DNA of 64,000 nucleotides, from positions 806,001 to 870,000 of the forward strand of contig NZ_JACETV010000002.1 of NCBI RefSeq assembly GCF_013912375.1, written 5' to 3'. Each line of letters begins with the position of its first letter. Within the stretch, counting starts at the first letter, position 1. This document shows positions 17,138 to 25,625 of the stretch, piece by piece. Made by a program: the position numbers and the translations under genes. The notes beneath the pieces were generated by a model that was given only the letters and a program-made list of their open reading frames with translations, ran no database searches and was not told the DNA's origin. The DNA comes from Emticicia sp. BO119 (GTDB lineage Bacteria; Bacteroidota; Bacteroidia; Cytophagales; Spirosomataceae).

Positions 17138-17989
17138 ATGAAACTGATACCCATTGAAAGACGCAGCAACTTAAGTCGAGAAGAGTTCATAGAAAATTAT
17201 TTGAAACCTAAAAAGCCAGTTATTTTTACTGATTTAGTAAAAGATTGGCCAGCATTAGAGAAGTGGACTTTTGATTGGCTTCGTGAGAAACACGGAAAGA
17301 TTGAGGTTCCGCTGTTTGATAATAATGTACACGACGCAAAAAATTATTATAAGGCAGCTAAAACGATGCCTTTTGGCGAATACCTGAGTTTAATAGAAAA
17401 AGGACCAACCGATTTACGTATTTTCTTATTTGATATTTTTAAGAAAGTGCCTGAACTGGCAGATGATATTCGTTTTCCGACGATTATGGATGGATTTCTG
17501 AAAAGTTATAAGTTTATGTTTTTTGGTGGCCAGGATGCCGAGGTAAACCTTCATTATGATATGGATTGTTCGCACGTATTCCTGACACAGTTCCAGACCC
17601 GTAAACAAATTATTCTTTTTCCGCAGGAAGAGAGTGTTAACCTGTATCATCATCCATTTACAGTACAAAGTCACGTACACCCTTTAAAACCAGATTTCAA
17701 CAAATTCCCTGCTTTTGAAAAATCGGTGGGGTATGAAGCAACATTCGGTCATGGCGAAACGGCTTTCATTCCGTCGTTATGGTGGCACTACATTAAGTAT
17801 GTTGATGGTGGTTTCAGTTTAGCTTTAAGAGCCAATGATTCTATTTTCACTACTGTAAGAGGTGGATGGAACCTTGTGCGTCATACCTTTGTAGATAAGG
17901 GGATGGCTAAAATGTGGGGTCCTCAGTGGAAAGAATGGAAAGAAAATAAAGCTCAGGAAAAAGCAAATCAATCGTTACAGGAAGCCTAA
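17138..17989 (+). CDS. JmjC-like cupin (Cupin_8) Fe(II)/2-oxoglutarate oxygenase
   Basis: 283 residues. The Cupin_8 layout is clear: an N-terminal 'RSNLSREEFIENYLKPKKPVIFTDLVKDWPALEKW' region (9-43), then the facial triad H139-x-D141 in 'NLHYDMDC' and distal H217 in 'IPSLWWHYI'. Relatives are peptidyl or tRNA hydroxylases of the FIH/TYW5/JMJD7 type; the substrate here is unknown. The 5-formyl-THF cyclo-ligase gene follows after 3 bases, so the two are probably co-transcribed. The start is divergent from the DUF4442 gene across a 320-base gap that holds the two operators; the half near this gene shows no clear -7 box. Confidence 0.85.
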   Translation: MKLIPIERRSNLSREEFIENYLKPKKPVIFTDLVKDWPALEKWTFDWLREKHGKIEVPLFDNNVHDAKNYYKAAKTMPFGEYLSLIEKGPTDLRIFLFDIFKKVPELADDIRFPTIMDGFLKSYKFMFFGGQDAEVNLHYDMDCSHVFLTQFQTRKQIILFPQEESVNLYHHPFTVQSHVHPLKPDFNKFPAFEKSVGYEATFGHGETAFIPSLWWHYIKYVDGGFSLALRANDSIFTTVRGGWNLVRHTFVDKGMAKMWGPQWKEWKENKAQEKANQSLQEA

Positions 17990-17992
17990 AAT

Positions 17993-18565
17993 ATGATGAA
18001 AGCAGCATTAAGGAAAGAGTATCTTCAAAAAAGGAATAACCTGCCCAATTCGGATATCCGCGGGTATTCAAAGAAAATTCATGATTGGATTTTCAAGAGT
18101 TTTCCTATGCATAATTATGCTGTAATTCATACATTCTTACCCATCAGACGCAAGAATGAAGTAGATACACATCTGGTAATTGATACGTTAAAAAAAGATT
18201 TCAAGGCAGATATTGTAATACCTAAAAGCCATAACGATGGGAGTATGACTCATTATCCGTTAAAAGATGATACTATTTTATTGGAAAATAAATTCGGAGT
18301 ACCTGAACCTCTCAATGGTTCACCGCTCACAGTAAACCCTAAGGAGGTCGATTTAGTAATACTTCCCTTATTGGCTTTCGATAAACAAGGGTATCGGGTA
18401 GGCTATGGTAAAGGGTATTATGACCGCTTTTTAGCCGAATGCCGACCGGATGTAGTGAAGATTGGTGTTTCTTTTTTTGAACCTGTTGATGTTATCGAAG
18501 ATATAAATAATGAAGATGTAAAGCTTAATTATTGCGTCACACCGAAGGGAATCTGGAGCTTCTAA
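17993..18565 (+). CDS. 5-formyltetrahydrofolate cyclo-ligase
   Basis: 190 residues. The family's N-terminal basic helix 'KAALRKEYLQKRNNLP' and the C-terminal signature 'VDLVILPLLAFDKQGYRVGYGKGYYDRFL' (about 123-151) with the phosphate-binding G-Y-G-K-G-Y-Y-D are intact. It converts 5-formyl-THF to 5,10-methenyl-THF with ATP in the cytosol. Start codons ATG at 17993 or 17996 are equally possible. It is preceded by the cupin gene at 3 bases. A hairpin (18624-18650) and a possible new promoter lie between it and asd. Confidence 0.9.
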   Translation: MMKAALRKEYLQKRNNLPNSDIRGYSKKIHDWIFKSFPMHNYAVIHTFLPIRRKNEVDTHLVIDTLKKDFKADIVIPKSHNDGSMTHYPLKDDTILLENKFGVPEPLNGSPLTVNPKEVDLVILPLLAFDKQGYRVGYGKGYYDRFLAECRPDVVKIGVSFFEPVDVIEDINNEDVKLNYCVTPKGIWSF

Positions 18566-18608
18566 AATATTTTGTACTATTCCAAGAAAAACAAACAAAA
18601 AATTCTAT

Positions 18609-18616
18609 TATTTTTG
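18609..18616 (+). promoter_or_regulatory. Possible -7 box for asd
   Basis: TATTTTTG followed by CAC fits TAnnTTTG. No TTG is found at the expected 17-23 base distance, so support is partial. Transcription from here would start just before the hairpin at 18624, placing that hairpin in the asd leader. Confidence 0.4.
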
Positions 18617-18623
18617 CACTCCC

Positions 18624-18650
18624 AAGCCCCTTTGCAAATTGGGGCTTTCT
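18624..18650 (+). terminator. Hairpin with T-rich tail between cyclo-ligase gene and asd
   Basis: AAGCCCC (18624-18630) pairs with GGGGCTT (18641-18647) around a 10-base loop and is followed by TTCTTG. It lies 59 bases past the cyclo-ligase stop and 53 bases before the asd start. It may terminate the upstream gene or act as an attenuator in the asd leader. Confidence 0.55.
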
Positions 18651-18702
18651 TGTAAATATATGTCTAACTAAAATTTTCCCATGTAAGCGTGGGGTTTTTA
18701 TC

Positions 18703-19698
18703 ATGAAAATCGCAGTTGTAGGTGCTACCGGACTGGTTGGTACTGAAATCTTGAAAGTCTTGGCGGAACGCAATTTCCCCGTTACCGAAATCATTCCTGT
18801 TGCTTCTGAAAAATCAATTGGTAAGCAGGTTGAATTTAAGGGTAAGCAGTTTACGGTAGTAGGCTACGAAGACGCAATCAAGATGAAGCCTGCGGTGGCA
18901 ATATTTTCGGCTGGTGGATGTACTTCGTTGGCGTTGGCTCCGAAATTTGCAGAAGCAGGTATCCCGGTTATTGACAATTCATCAGCCTGGAGAATGGACC
19001 CAACCAAAAAACTGGTTGTGCCTGAAGTAAATGCTGATACACTCACGGTAGAAGACAAAATCATTGCTAATCCGAATTGCTCAACTATACAGATGGTAGT
19101 TGTCATGAAACCTTTACATGATAAATACAAGATTAAACGTGTAGTTGTATCAACTTATCAATCGGTTACAGGTACTGGAAAGGCGGCGGTTGATCAGCTT
19201 TTTGCTGAAAGAAGTGGTGATGAGGAAGTGAAGAAAGTTTACCCACACAAAATAGATTTGAATGTATTGCCTCATATCGATGTTTTCTTGGATAATGGTT
19301 ACACCAAAGAGGAAATGAAAATGACCAATGAAACCAAGAAAATTATGGGTGACGATAGTATTGCTGTAACCGCTACTACCGTTCGTATCCCGACTATCGG
19401 CGGTCACTCAGAGGCAGTTAATATAGAGTTTGAAAATGATTTCGATTTAGCAGAAGTAACACAATTGTTGAGCGAAACCGAGGGCGTAATTGTGCAGGAC
19501 GACCCGAAGAACTTTATATATCCGATGCCAATCAATGCACACGGTAAAGATGAAGTTTTTGTTGGACGAATCCGTCGTGATGAATCTCAACCGAAAACTT
19601 TGAATCTTTGGATTGTGGCAGATAACCTTCGTAAAGGTGCCGCTACTAATGCCGTACAAATTGCAGAATACCTCTTGAGTAAAGGTTTACTTGCTTAA
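18703..19698 (+). CDS. asd: Aspartate-semialdehyde dehydrogenase
   Basis: 331 residues from the ATG at 18703; the open frame extends to 18532 but the added part crosses the terminator. NADP-binding 'MKIAVVGATGLVGTEIL' is at the start, the catalytic cysteine is C126 in 'IIANPNCSTIQ', and the catalytic His lies in 'RIPTIGGHSEAVNIEF' (about 243). The enzyme reduces aspartyl phosphate to aspartate semialdehyde, the branch point to Lys/diaminopimelate, Thr and Met. It ends 22 bases before a strong terminator. It stands as a single gene or as the last gene of the cupin/cyclo-ligase unit. Confidence 0.95.
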   Translation: MKIAVVGATGLVGTEILKVLAERNFPVTEIIPVASEKSIGKQVEFKGKQFTVVGYEDAIKMKPAVAIFSAGGCTSLALAPKFAEAGIPVIDNSSAWRMDPTKKLVVPEVNADTLTVEDKIIANPNCSTIQMVVVMKPLHDKYKIKRVVVSTYQSVTGTGKAAVDQLFAERSGDEEVKKVYPHKIDLNVLPHIDVFLDNGYTKEEMKMTNETKKIMGDDSIAVTATTVRIPTIGGHSEAVNIEFENDFDLAEVTQLLSETEGVIVQDDPKNFIYPMPINAHGKDEVFVGRIRRDESQPKTLNLWIVADNLRKGAATNAVQIAEYLLSKGLLA

Positions 19699-19720
19699 TG
19701 GCAGAACATACAAGAAAAGC

Positions 19721-19749
19721 AAAAGGGTCTCGAATGAGACCCTTTTTTG
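19721..19749 (+). terminator. Rho-independent terminator of asd
   Basis: AAAAGGGTCTC (19721-19731), loop GAAT, GAGACCCTTTT (19736-19746) and a T-run. An 11-bp perfect stem with a U-tract, 22 bases past the asd stop. Confidence 0.92.
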
Positions 19750-19781
19750 TTTGAAGATGAAGTGTTTGTAACTTATTTAGC

Positions 19782-19824
19782 GATACAAAAATAGGCTATA
19801 AAAAATATAGGCTATTTTTGTATC
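19782..19824 (-). terminator. AT-rich hairpin, terminator of the susD-like gene
   Basis: GATACAAAAATAG (19782-19794) pairs perfectly with CTATTTTTGTATC (19812-19824). The loop holds a second nested CTATA/TATAG pair. It lies 7 bases past the susD-like stop on the minus strand and faces the asd terminator, so the convergent pair is insulated from both sides. Confidence 0.65.
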
Positions 19825-19831
19825 TGCATTA

Positions 19832-21124
19832 TCAGATTGCCGGATCATTTGGCGTGCTGGTATTATTATCCTTCTCGGTTGTAGGGTAAGGATACCAGTT
19901 ACGGGTACGCTCTGCACCTGCTGCTCCCGGTCCAGGACGGCCAAAGCGACGACTATCTTCTAAACGAAAACCTTGCAGGAATAACTCAATACTACGTTGT
20001 TTGTAAATCTCAGTCAGAATTGCTGTCGAAGTTTTTTCTCCAGCATAGGCTGGCAGACCCGCACCAATACCCCAAATATCAGTAGTTTTGGTTAAAACGT
20101 TATTCAGTTCGGTTATTGCTGCGTCAAGGTTACCTTTACGCGCATTGGCTTCTGCTTTAATGAGCATAATCTCGCCTGGTAAATACAAAGGTATCGCAGA
20201 ATTGTTGGCAGTGTAAAAACTTGCTCTGCCCAAATTGTTGGTGGCACTTGAAGTCTGGAAAAAGAAGGCAATTCTTTTATCAGCCGGATCAGGCTTCAAG
20301 ATAGCGGGAAGGCCGAAATCAGTATTGATTGGTTCGGTAACATTACGGTTACTGAATACAACATCGAACATCGGGTTACGAGAAGTATCATCAAAGTTAA
20401 AGGATGATTTTTTAGTTAAATCAACTTTTGCTGCTGCTGCCAATGCTTTATCATAATCGCCGAGCATAATACTATAGCGGGCAATCAATGCCTGAATAGT
20501 ATTAGCCAAGTCGATACCTGGTACAATACGACTGGTGAAATTAGCTGAAACAGGGGTAGTTAAAGCAGTAGCTGCGCTTTCAAGAGTTGTTATGGCAGTT
20601 TTTAGCACATCTGTCCGGGGCACAAAAGTAGCATTAGCACCTACAACCAATGGGGCTTGCTCCCAACCATTGGCTAAATTCCCCAAAGCCAAAGCCTTGA
20701 AAATGGAAGCATAAGCTATTAAGCCGCTTTTAGTACCAGCATCTTGTACATTATTGGCATTATTTAAAATATTGTCGGCATTGGCTTTTACTAAATGACT
20801 CTGATTCCAGAGGTTTGTAGTAATTGAATTTGGATTTTGAACGCTACTACCTCCGGTTTCTAAAAATGCTTCATCTCCATTCCCTGCATTTAGTACTTTC
20901 AATTCCTTGGTTGTTAAGCCTATTGCGGTCGGAAGAGCATAGGCCGGACTTGCCCGGCCAATTGTTAGGCGATATTGCAAGCCATTGGCTAAGGCAATCA
21001 GACCGTTTACATCGCCGACTACCTGTTGTTCACTTGCAGCACTCGGATTAAGGTACTCTTTATTGCAAGAAGTAGCCAACAGAGTAGAAGCTGTGAGCAC
21101 TGAATATATGAATGTTTTTTTCAT
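19832..21124 (-). CDS. SusD/RagB-family nutrient-binding outer-membrane lipoprotein
   Basis: 430 residues. The signal peptide ends in the lipobox 'LLATSC' (Cys at about 20) followed by 'NKEYLNPS', the usual SusD start. TPR-like helices, 'LPGEIMLIKAEANARKGNLDAAITELNNVLTK' (about 308-340) and 'YKQRSIELFLQGFRLEDSRRFGRPG' (about 370-395), are characteristic of the RagB/SusD family. SusD lipoproteins sit over the SusC pore and bind the substrate outside the cell. The SusC gene lies 89 bases upstream on the same strand. No glycosidase or other degradative gene flanks the pair, so the ligand is unknown. Confidence 0.9.
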   Translation of the reverse strand: MKKTFIYSVLTASTLLATSCNKEYLNPSAASEQQVVGDVNGLIALANGLQYRLTIGRASPAYALPTAIGLTTKELKVLNAGNGDEAFLETGGSSVQNPNSITTNLWNQSHLVKANADNILNNANNVQDAGTKSGLIAYASIFKALALGNLANGWEQAPLVVGANATFVPRTDVLKTAITTLESAATALTTPVSANFTSRIVPGIDLANTIQALIARYSIMLGDYDKALAAAAKVDLTKKSSFNFDDTSRNPMFDVVFSNRNVTEPINTDFGLPAILKPDPADKRIAFFFQTSSATNNLGRASFYTANNSAIPLYLPGEIMLIKAEANARKGNLDAAITELNNVLTKTTDIWGIGAGLPAYAGEKTSTAILTEIYKQRSIELFLQGFRLEDSRRFGRPGPGAAGAERTRNWYPYPTTEKDNNTSTPNDPAI

Positions 21125-21213
21125 CTTTTTTAAGACCCCTGTTAAAGATTCTCATGCTTGGGGGTAAATTAAGGCATGAAATCTGTTTTTTAAAGAACCA
21201 GATTTGTTGTATA

Positions 21214-24200
21214 TCAGAAAGTAGCTGTTAGCTGAATCTGATAAGTTTTCGGAATCGGTACGTTACCGAAGTCTACATTACGTAGCAAATCGTTGTTTCC
21301 GCCTGCATTGGTTTCAGGATCATAACCATTGTATTTATCCCATGAAGCAAGGTTCCGACCGACCAGTGAAATATTGATATTGCTGATACCTTTAATGATA
21401 TTTGGCAATTGGTAGCCGAACGATAATTCACGAAGTTTTACAAAGGAGCCGTTATCAACACGGTATTCGCTGATATTAGCTAAAGAGAACACATATCCGC
21501 GTGGTAATTCTCCTGTCATTTCTTTTTCAGCTATATCGCCTATCCCCACGTTATTTCTGGTACGTTTATCGGCATTGAAAACACTAACTCCCTGCACAGC
21601 ATCTAACAAGAATCTGAAGTTAAAGTTTTTCCAGCCGAGAGAGTTAACAAATGAACCTGTCCAATCAGGATTAGGATTTCCTATAATTGTTCTTACAAAA
21701 GTTGTTCCGGCTTCATAAGATGGTTGGCCTTGTGCATCGCGTGACGGTGTATAGGTAATAGAATTAGCAGCCTGAACTCCTCTTTCACGTTGGGGCAATC
21801 CTTGTGATGTTAACAATAAACTTCCATCAGAGTTTCTTGCATAGGGGAATTCATAGAATACAGAAGCTGGTTGACCCTGAATCAAATAGACGGGTGCTCC
21901 AGCCGAATTAGAAATAGCTACAGTTGGGCTACCTAAACTAATCACTTTATTACGGTTGCGGTTATAAATAAGGGTGAAGTCCCAGTTGAAATCTTTTGTT
22001 TTAATAGGTGTTACATTCAAAGCAATTTCAAGTCCTTTGTTTTCCATTGTACCTACGTTATTCACAATACTTGTACCGCCAGTAGTTGCAGCTAATACAC
22101 GGTTTACAACCAGATCTGAGATTTTCTGCTTGTAAACAGTCACCCCAACATTGATTTTGTTTTTCCAGAATGATAAGTCTGCACCACCTTCGGTTTCTGT
22201 CATACGCTCAGGACGCACGCTTGGATTAGCCAGAGTTGAGCTTGGAATAATTGTGTTTTTCCCGAGTAGTGGTACAGGCAAGAATTGCCAGAAACGGTCG
22301 TAAGAACCAATACCCGTCAAGTTTCCTGCCTCACCCCAAGAAGCACGTAATTTTAATCCACTTAAAACATCATTAATTTTACTGTTTTTCCAGAAGTCTA
22401 AATCAGAGGGTACGAAACTACCGCTTAATTTAGGATATAACTGCTTGGTTTCGCTTGGAGAAAATTTAGATGAACGATCCTGACGGATAGCACCTGTAAT
22501 AAAAGCCAGGTTTTTGTACCCAAAAGTAGCTTGTCCGAAAACACCACTCAGATTATATTGGTCTAAACCAAAGCCTGCCGTTACGGTTGTACTTGCCGCA
22601 CCACTTACTGTTTCAATAAAAGGAGCGAGGTTTTCACCACTTGCTCTTGCAAATTCTACTTTGCTTGATTGATAGTTACCACCTGCAATCAGGCTCATAG
22701 TGAAATCTTTGCTTAATTCTCGTTGATATGAGAAGTTCAAGTCAGTATTGAAAAGTAAAGAGTTATTGTTAGCATTGGAAGCGTAACCATTCGGATAACG
22801 CTCAGCCGGAAGACCTGCGACTGCCTGATATGGATAAGCAGGAATATAGTTTTTGCCTAAAGCTGCATACGCATCAACCCCTACAATCCAGTCAATAGAA
22901 AAACCTTTGAATGGGGTTAGATTTAACTGGAAGTCATTAACGGTACGATTAACGGCTTGGGTAAACTTCATAGCCTCAATGGTAGTTAATGGGTTTACAC
23001 GAGTTGGCTCTACAGCCTGTAAGTTTCCGGCAGCATCACGAACAGTGATATCGTAAATATTATTCGTAATATTAACTGAGTTGATTGGGCTGTAGAAAAC
23101 GTTACCATTGGCTTTTTCATTGGAGAAGCTATTGGTATAACTTAATCCAACTGACATTTTTGCCCAGTTTGCTAAACGCTGGTCAACTCTGGCTCTTACG
23201 CCATAGCGATTAAAGTCCGTACCTTTAATAATACCTTCATTTTTCATATAAGACAATGAAGCAAAATATTGGGTTTTGTCAGTACCACCACTTATTGAAA
23301 CATTATTATCTGTTCCATATCCTGTTCTGAAAATCTGATCCTGATAATCATACCGCCTTACATCAACGAGGTTATTTGCCAAATTAGACGTAGTTCCGTC
23401 ACGTTGAATACCCACAACTGTTGTTCCAGGGTTAGCTGCAATCTGAGCAGGTGAAATAACACCAATTGTATGCAAACGAAGACCTGCAAATCCGAACTGC
23501 TTGCCATAGGTAGAGATAAATACTTTTTTGCGTAATTCGTTGGCATTTACACTGGTTGTAAATGTAATGCGGGGTGTACCTGATTTACCGCGTTTAGTGG
23601 TAATCAGTACTACACCATTTGCTGCACGCGAACCATATTGTGCCGCCGCTGCCGCACCATTAATCACGTTGATGCTTTCAATATCAGAAGGATTAATGTC
23701 AGCTAAACGATTAGTACCAATAGTAGCCGCACCAACCTGATTGCCTAAAGCTGTTTGGGATACGTTGGCAGAAGAATTGCTCACAATTACTCCATCAATT
23801 ACATAAAGTGGGTCGGAACTACCCTGAATGGATTTTACCCCACGTAAGCGAACTGTAATTCCACCGGCAGGGTCTCCAGAGTTCTGTGTGATTTGAGCAC
23901 CTGGAACTTTACCTTGTAAAGCACTTACTAAGTTTGATGAACCGGTTTCTTTCAACTGGTCTGCATTAACAGCACTGATGGCATTTCCTAATTCACGACG
24001 AGATGTACGGATAGTAGAACCTGTTACCACCACCTCGTCAAGATTCATCACATCGTCTTTCAGGGTTACATCTAAAGTAATAACTGTCTGATTTTCTAAG
24101 TTTACATCTTCTACTTTAGTGGCATACCCTACCGAACTCACTGAAATTTTGTATCTTCCCGAGTTAAGGTTGGCATTTAATGTGTACGATCCTTCTATGT

Positions 24201-24381
24201 CGGTCATTGTACCGAAGGATGTTCCGTCAATTTTAACAGTTGCTCCAGGTACACCTCCTGAAGCATCTGAAACTTTACCCTTAATCACGTAGGCTGTTCG
24301 TTGTGCCCATGTGCTTAAAGCGCATAGCATCACAGCTACGAAAGTAAGAGATCGTAATTTTACCCGGTAATTTTTCATCAT
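21214..24381 (-). CDS. SusC/RagA-family TonB-linked outer-membrane transporter
   Basis: 1055 residues. After a signal peptide (about 1-27) comes a carboxypeptidase-regulatory-like domain ('VIKGKVSDASGGVPGATVKIDGTSFGTMTDIEGSYTL', about 32-70). The TonB plug follows with 'LDEVVVTGS', 'VPGAQITQNSGDPAGGITVRLRGV' and 'SDPLYVIDGVIV' (about 113-200), then the 22-strand barrel, ending in 'IQLTATF' with a terminal aromatic residue. It moves oligomeric nutrients through the outer membrane using TonB energy. It is followed by susD and divergent from a DeoR-family regulator, with repeated candidate operators in the shared 205-base gap. Confidence 0.94.
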   Translation of the reverse strand: MMKNYRVKLRSLTFVAVMLCALSTWAQRTAYVIKGKVSDASGGVPGATVKIDGTSFGTMTDIEGSYTLNANLNSGRYKISVSSVGYATKVEDVNLENQTVITLDVTLKDDVMNLDEVVVTGSTIRTSRRELGNAISAVNADQLKETGSSNLVSALQGKVPGAQITQNSGDPAGGITVRLRGVKSIQGSSDPLYVIDGVIVSNSSANVSQTALGNQVGAATIGTNRLADINPSDIESINVINGAAAAAQYGSRAANGVVLITTKRGKSGTPRITFTTSVNANELRKKVFISTYGKQFGFAGLRLHTIGVISPAQIAANPGTTVVGIQRDGTTSNLANNLVDVRRYDYQDQIFRTGYGTDNNVSISGGTDKTQYFASLSYMKNEGIIKGTDFNRYGVRARVDQRLANWAKMSVGLSYTNSFSNEKANGNVFYSPINSVNITNNIYDITVRDAAGNLQAVEPTRVNPLTTIEAMKFTQAVNRTVNDFQLNLTPFKGFSIDWIVGVDAYAALGKNYIPAYPYQAVAGLPAERYPNGYASNANNNSLLFNTDLNFSYQRELSKDFTMSLIAGGNYQSSKVEFARASGENLAPFIETVSGAASTTVTAGFGLDQYNLSGVFGQATFGYKNLAFITGAIRQDRSSKFSPSETKQLYPKLSGSFVPSDLDFWKNSKINDVLSGLKLRASWGEAGNLTGIGSYDRFWQFLPVPLLGKNTIIPSSTLANPSVRPERMTETEGGADLSFWKNKINVGVTVYKQKISDLVVNRVLAATTGGTSIVNNVGTMENKGLEIALNVTPIKTKDFNWDFTLIYNRNRNKVISLGSPTVAISNSAGAPVYLIQGQPASVFYEFPYARNSDGSLLLTSQGLPQRERGVQAANSITYTPSRDAQGQPSYEAGTTFVRTIIGNPNPDWTGSFVNSLGWKNFNFRFLLDAVQGVSVFNADKRTRNNVGIGDIAEKEMTGELPRGYVFSLANISEYRVDNGSFVKLRELSFGYQLPNIIKGISNINISLVGRNLASWDKYNGYDPETNAGGNNDLLRNVDFGNVPIPKTYQIQLTATF

Positions 24382-24426
24382 AAGAATAAGAGTTTAATAT
24401 GATTAAGTAAATAGCTGTTGAAAAAC

Positions 24427-24439
24427 GCATAAAACCGCA
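24427..24439 (+). promoter_or_regulatory. Candidate DeoR operator repeat 1 (susC side)
   Basis: GCATAAAACCGCA, 46 bases upstream of the susC start codon. The same 13 bases recur at 24566-24578, with a related copy at 24589-24601. All three are in the same orientation in the susC/deoR divergent region. Confidence 0.55.
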
Positions 24440-24565
24440 TTTTTAATAAGCAGATTGATTTGCATATTTACTACTAAAAAATTGATTGTAAAACAGTTAT
24501 TGAAAATATTTATTTATTCTATTTTGCTTTTAAGGAAAAATATATAATTTAGTTGATGTAAAATT

Positions 24566-24601
24566 GCATAAAACCGCAAAATAATAATGCACAAAGTCGC
24601 A
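24566..24601 (+). promoter_or_regulatory. Candidate DeoR operator repeats 2 and 3 (autoregulatory side)
   Basis: GCATAAAACCGCA (24566-24578) is followed by GCACAAAGTCGCA (24589-24601, 9 of 13 bases the same as the motif), spaced 23 bases start to start. The second copy overlaps the deoR-family start codon (24587). Direct repeats near the gene for a DeoR-family protein fit autoregulation. Confidence 0.5.
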
Positions 24602-25357
24602 ACGCCTTTACTATTAAAAAAAGAAAGACAGGATTTTATTATTAAAGAACTTAATTTACACAACAAAGTTCTGTCATCAGACCTGTGTAGTCAGCTCAAC
24701 GTTTCAGAAGACACAATCAGACGAGACCTGAATGAATTAGCAGAAATTGGAAAATTGGTGAAAGTGCATGGAGGAGCTTTGTCTGTCTCCTATTCTGGTA
24801 ATAGTAGTGAAGATGCGATTTATGCCCGCGAACAAAAACTTATTATAGCTCAAAAAGCCATGAGCCTTATTCATGATGGTATGCTGATTCTAACCAGTGG
24901 AGGAACTACCTTACGAGAAGTGATCAAATTATTGCCTAAAGATTTGAATGCAACATTTTGCACTGTAAGCTTAATGACAGCAGAAGAACTATTGAAACAT
25001 CCTAATATAGAAGTAATTTTTATAGGTGGCAAACTATCGAAAGATGCAAAGATATGTGTTGGCGGCGATTCTATTCTGAAATTAAGTGAGATGTCTTTCG
25101 ATATGTGCATGGTAGGAACCAACGGTATTGATGCAAAGTTTGGAGTGACAGACTCTGATTTGGAAGTAGTACAAGTGAAAAAAGCTATGATTAGGGCCTC
25201 TAAAAAATTAGTAGTTCTATCTATCTCCGAAAAACTGGATACGGTTTGTAGAGGCGGCATCTGTAAACCCAATGAAATAGATTACCTGATTACTGAATTA
25301 GATAATAGGGCAATGGAATTGGCGAGTTATCGTGAGGTAGGAATAAAACTACTATAA
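24587..25357 (+). CDS. DeoR/GlpR-family transcriptional regulator
   Basis: 256 residues. The N-terminal winged helix is at about 10-60: 'RQDFIIKELNLHNKVLSSDLCSQLNVSEDTIRRDLNELAEIGKLVKVHGGA', with the family's T-I-R-R-D-L recognition helix. The C-terminal DeoRC sugar-phosphate sensor domain follows: 'MLILTSGGTTLREVIKLLP' (about 88-106), 'IFIGGKL' and 'MCMVGTNGID'. Such regulators respond to phosphorylated sugars. It is divergent from susC and probably controls the susCD pair and itself through the GCATAAAACCGCA repeats; this is inference from position. Confidence 0.88.
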   Translation: MHKVATPLLLKKERQDFIIKELNLHNKVLSSDLCSQLNVSEDTIRRDLNELAEIGKLVKVHGGALSVSYSGNSSEDAIYAREQKLIIAQKAMSLIHDGMLILTSGGTTLREVIKLLPKDLNATFCTVSLMTAEELLKHPNIEVIFIGGKLSKDAKICVGGDSILKLSEMSFDMCMVGTNGIDAKFGVTDSDLEVVQVKKAMIRASKKLVVLSISEKLDTVCRGGICKPNEIDYLITELDNRAMELASYREVGIKLL

Positions 25358-25449
25358 GTTGTTTGATTGATGATAATAAATTTTACCAAATTGTAACTAA
25401 CGGCATGATGTGATACAACCTTGAAATATTTAAGTTCCTTTACACAGAT

Positions 25450-25470
25450 TGTGGCAATTCAATTGCCACA
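25450..25470. promoter_or_regulatory. 21-base perfect palindrome between deoR and rimO
   Basis: TGTGGCAATT (25450-25459), a single C, then AATTGCCACA (25461-25470). It lies 92 bases past the DeoR-family stop and 155 bases before rimO. No T-run follows, so it could be an operator or a weak terminator. The rest of the 268-base gap shows nothing else. Confidence 0.45.
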
Positions 25471-25625
25471 GAATTACCAATACATAAATGTAGCTATATT
25501 GATAAATACTTGTAATTAAGACTGTTAATTCTCCTCAATTTTTTAATCTCCTATTCTTTTCCGAACTTTGTAGGCTGAATAGCCGTTAAGCTATTCTATA
25601 TTATCAAATTCCAATCAATACAAAG

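Noticed and set aside
18532-18702. 57-residue N-terminal extension of asd
   Set aside because: It overlaps the end of the cyclo-ligase gene and the hairpin; the family begins MKIAVVGATG at 18703.
24871-25272. 133-codon minus-strand open frame inside the DeoR-family gene
   Set aside because: Antisense shadow of a well-supported gene, no recognisable domains.
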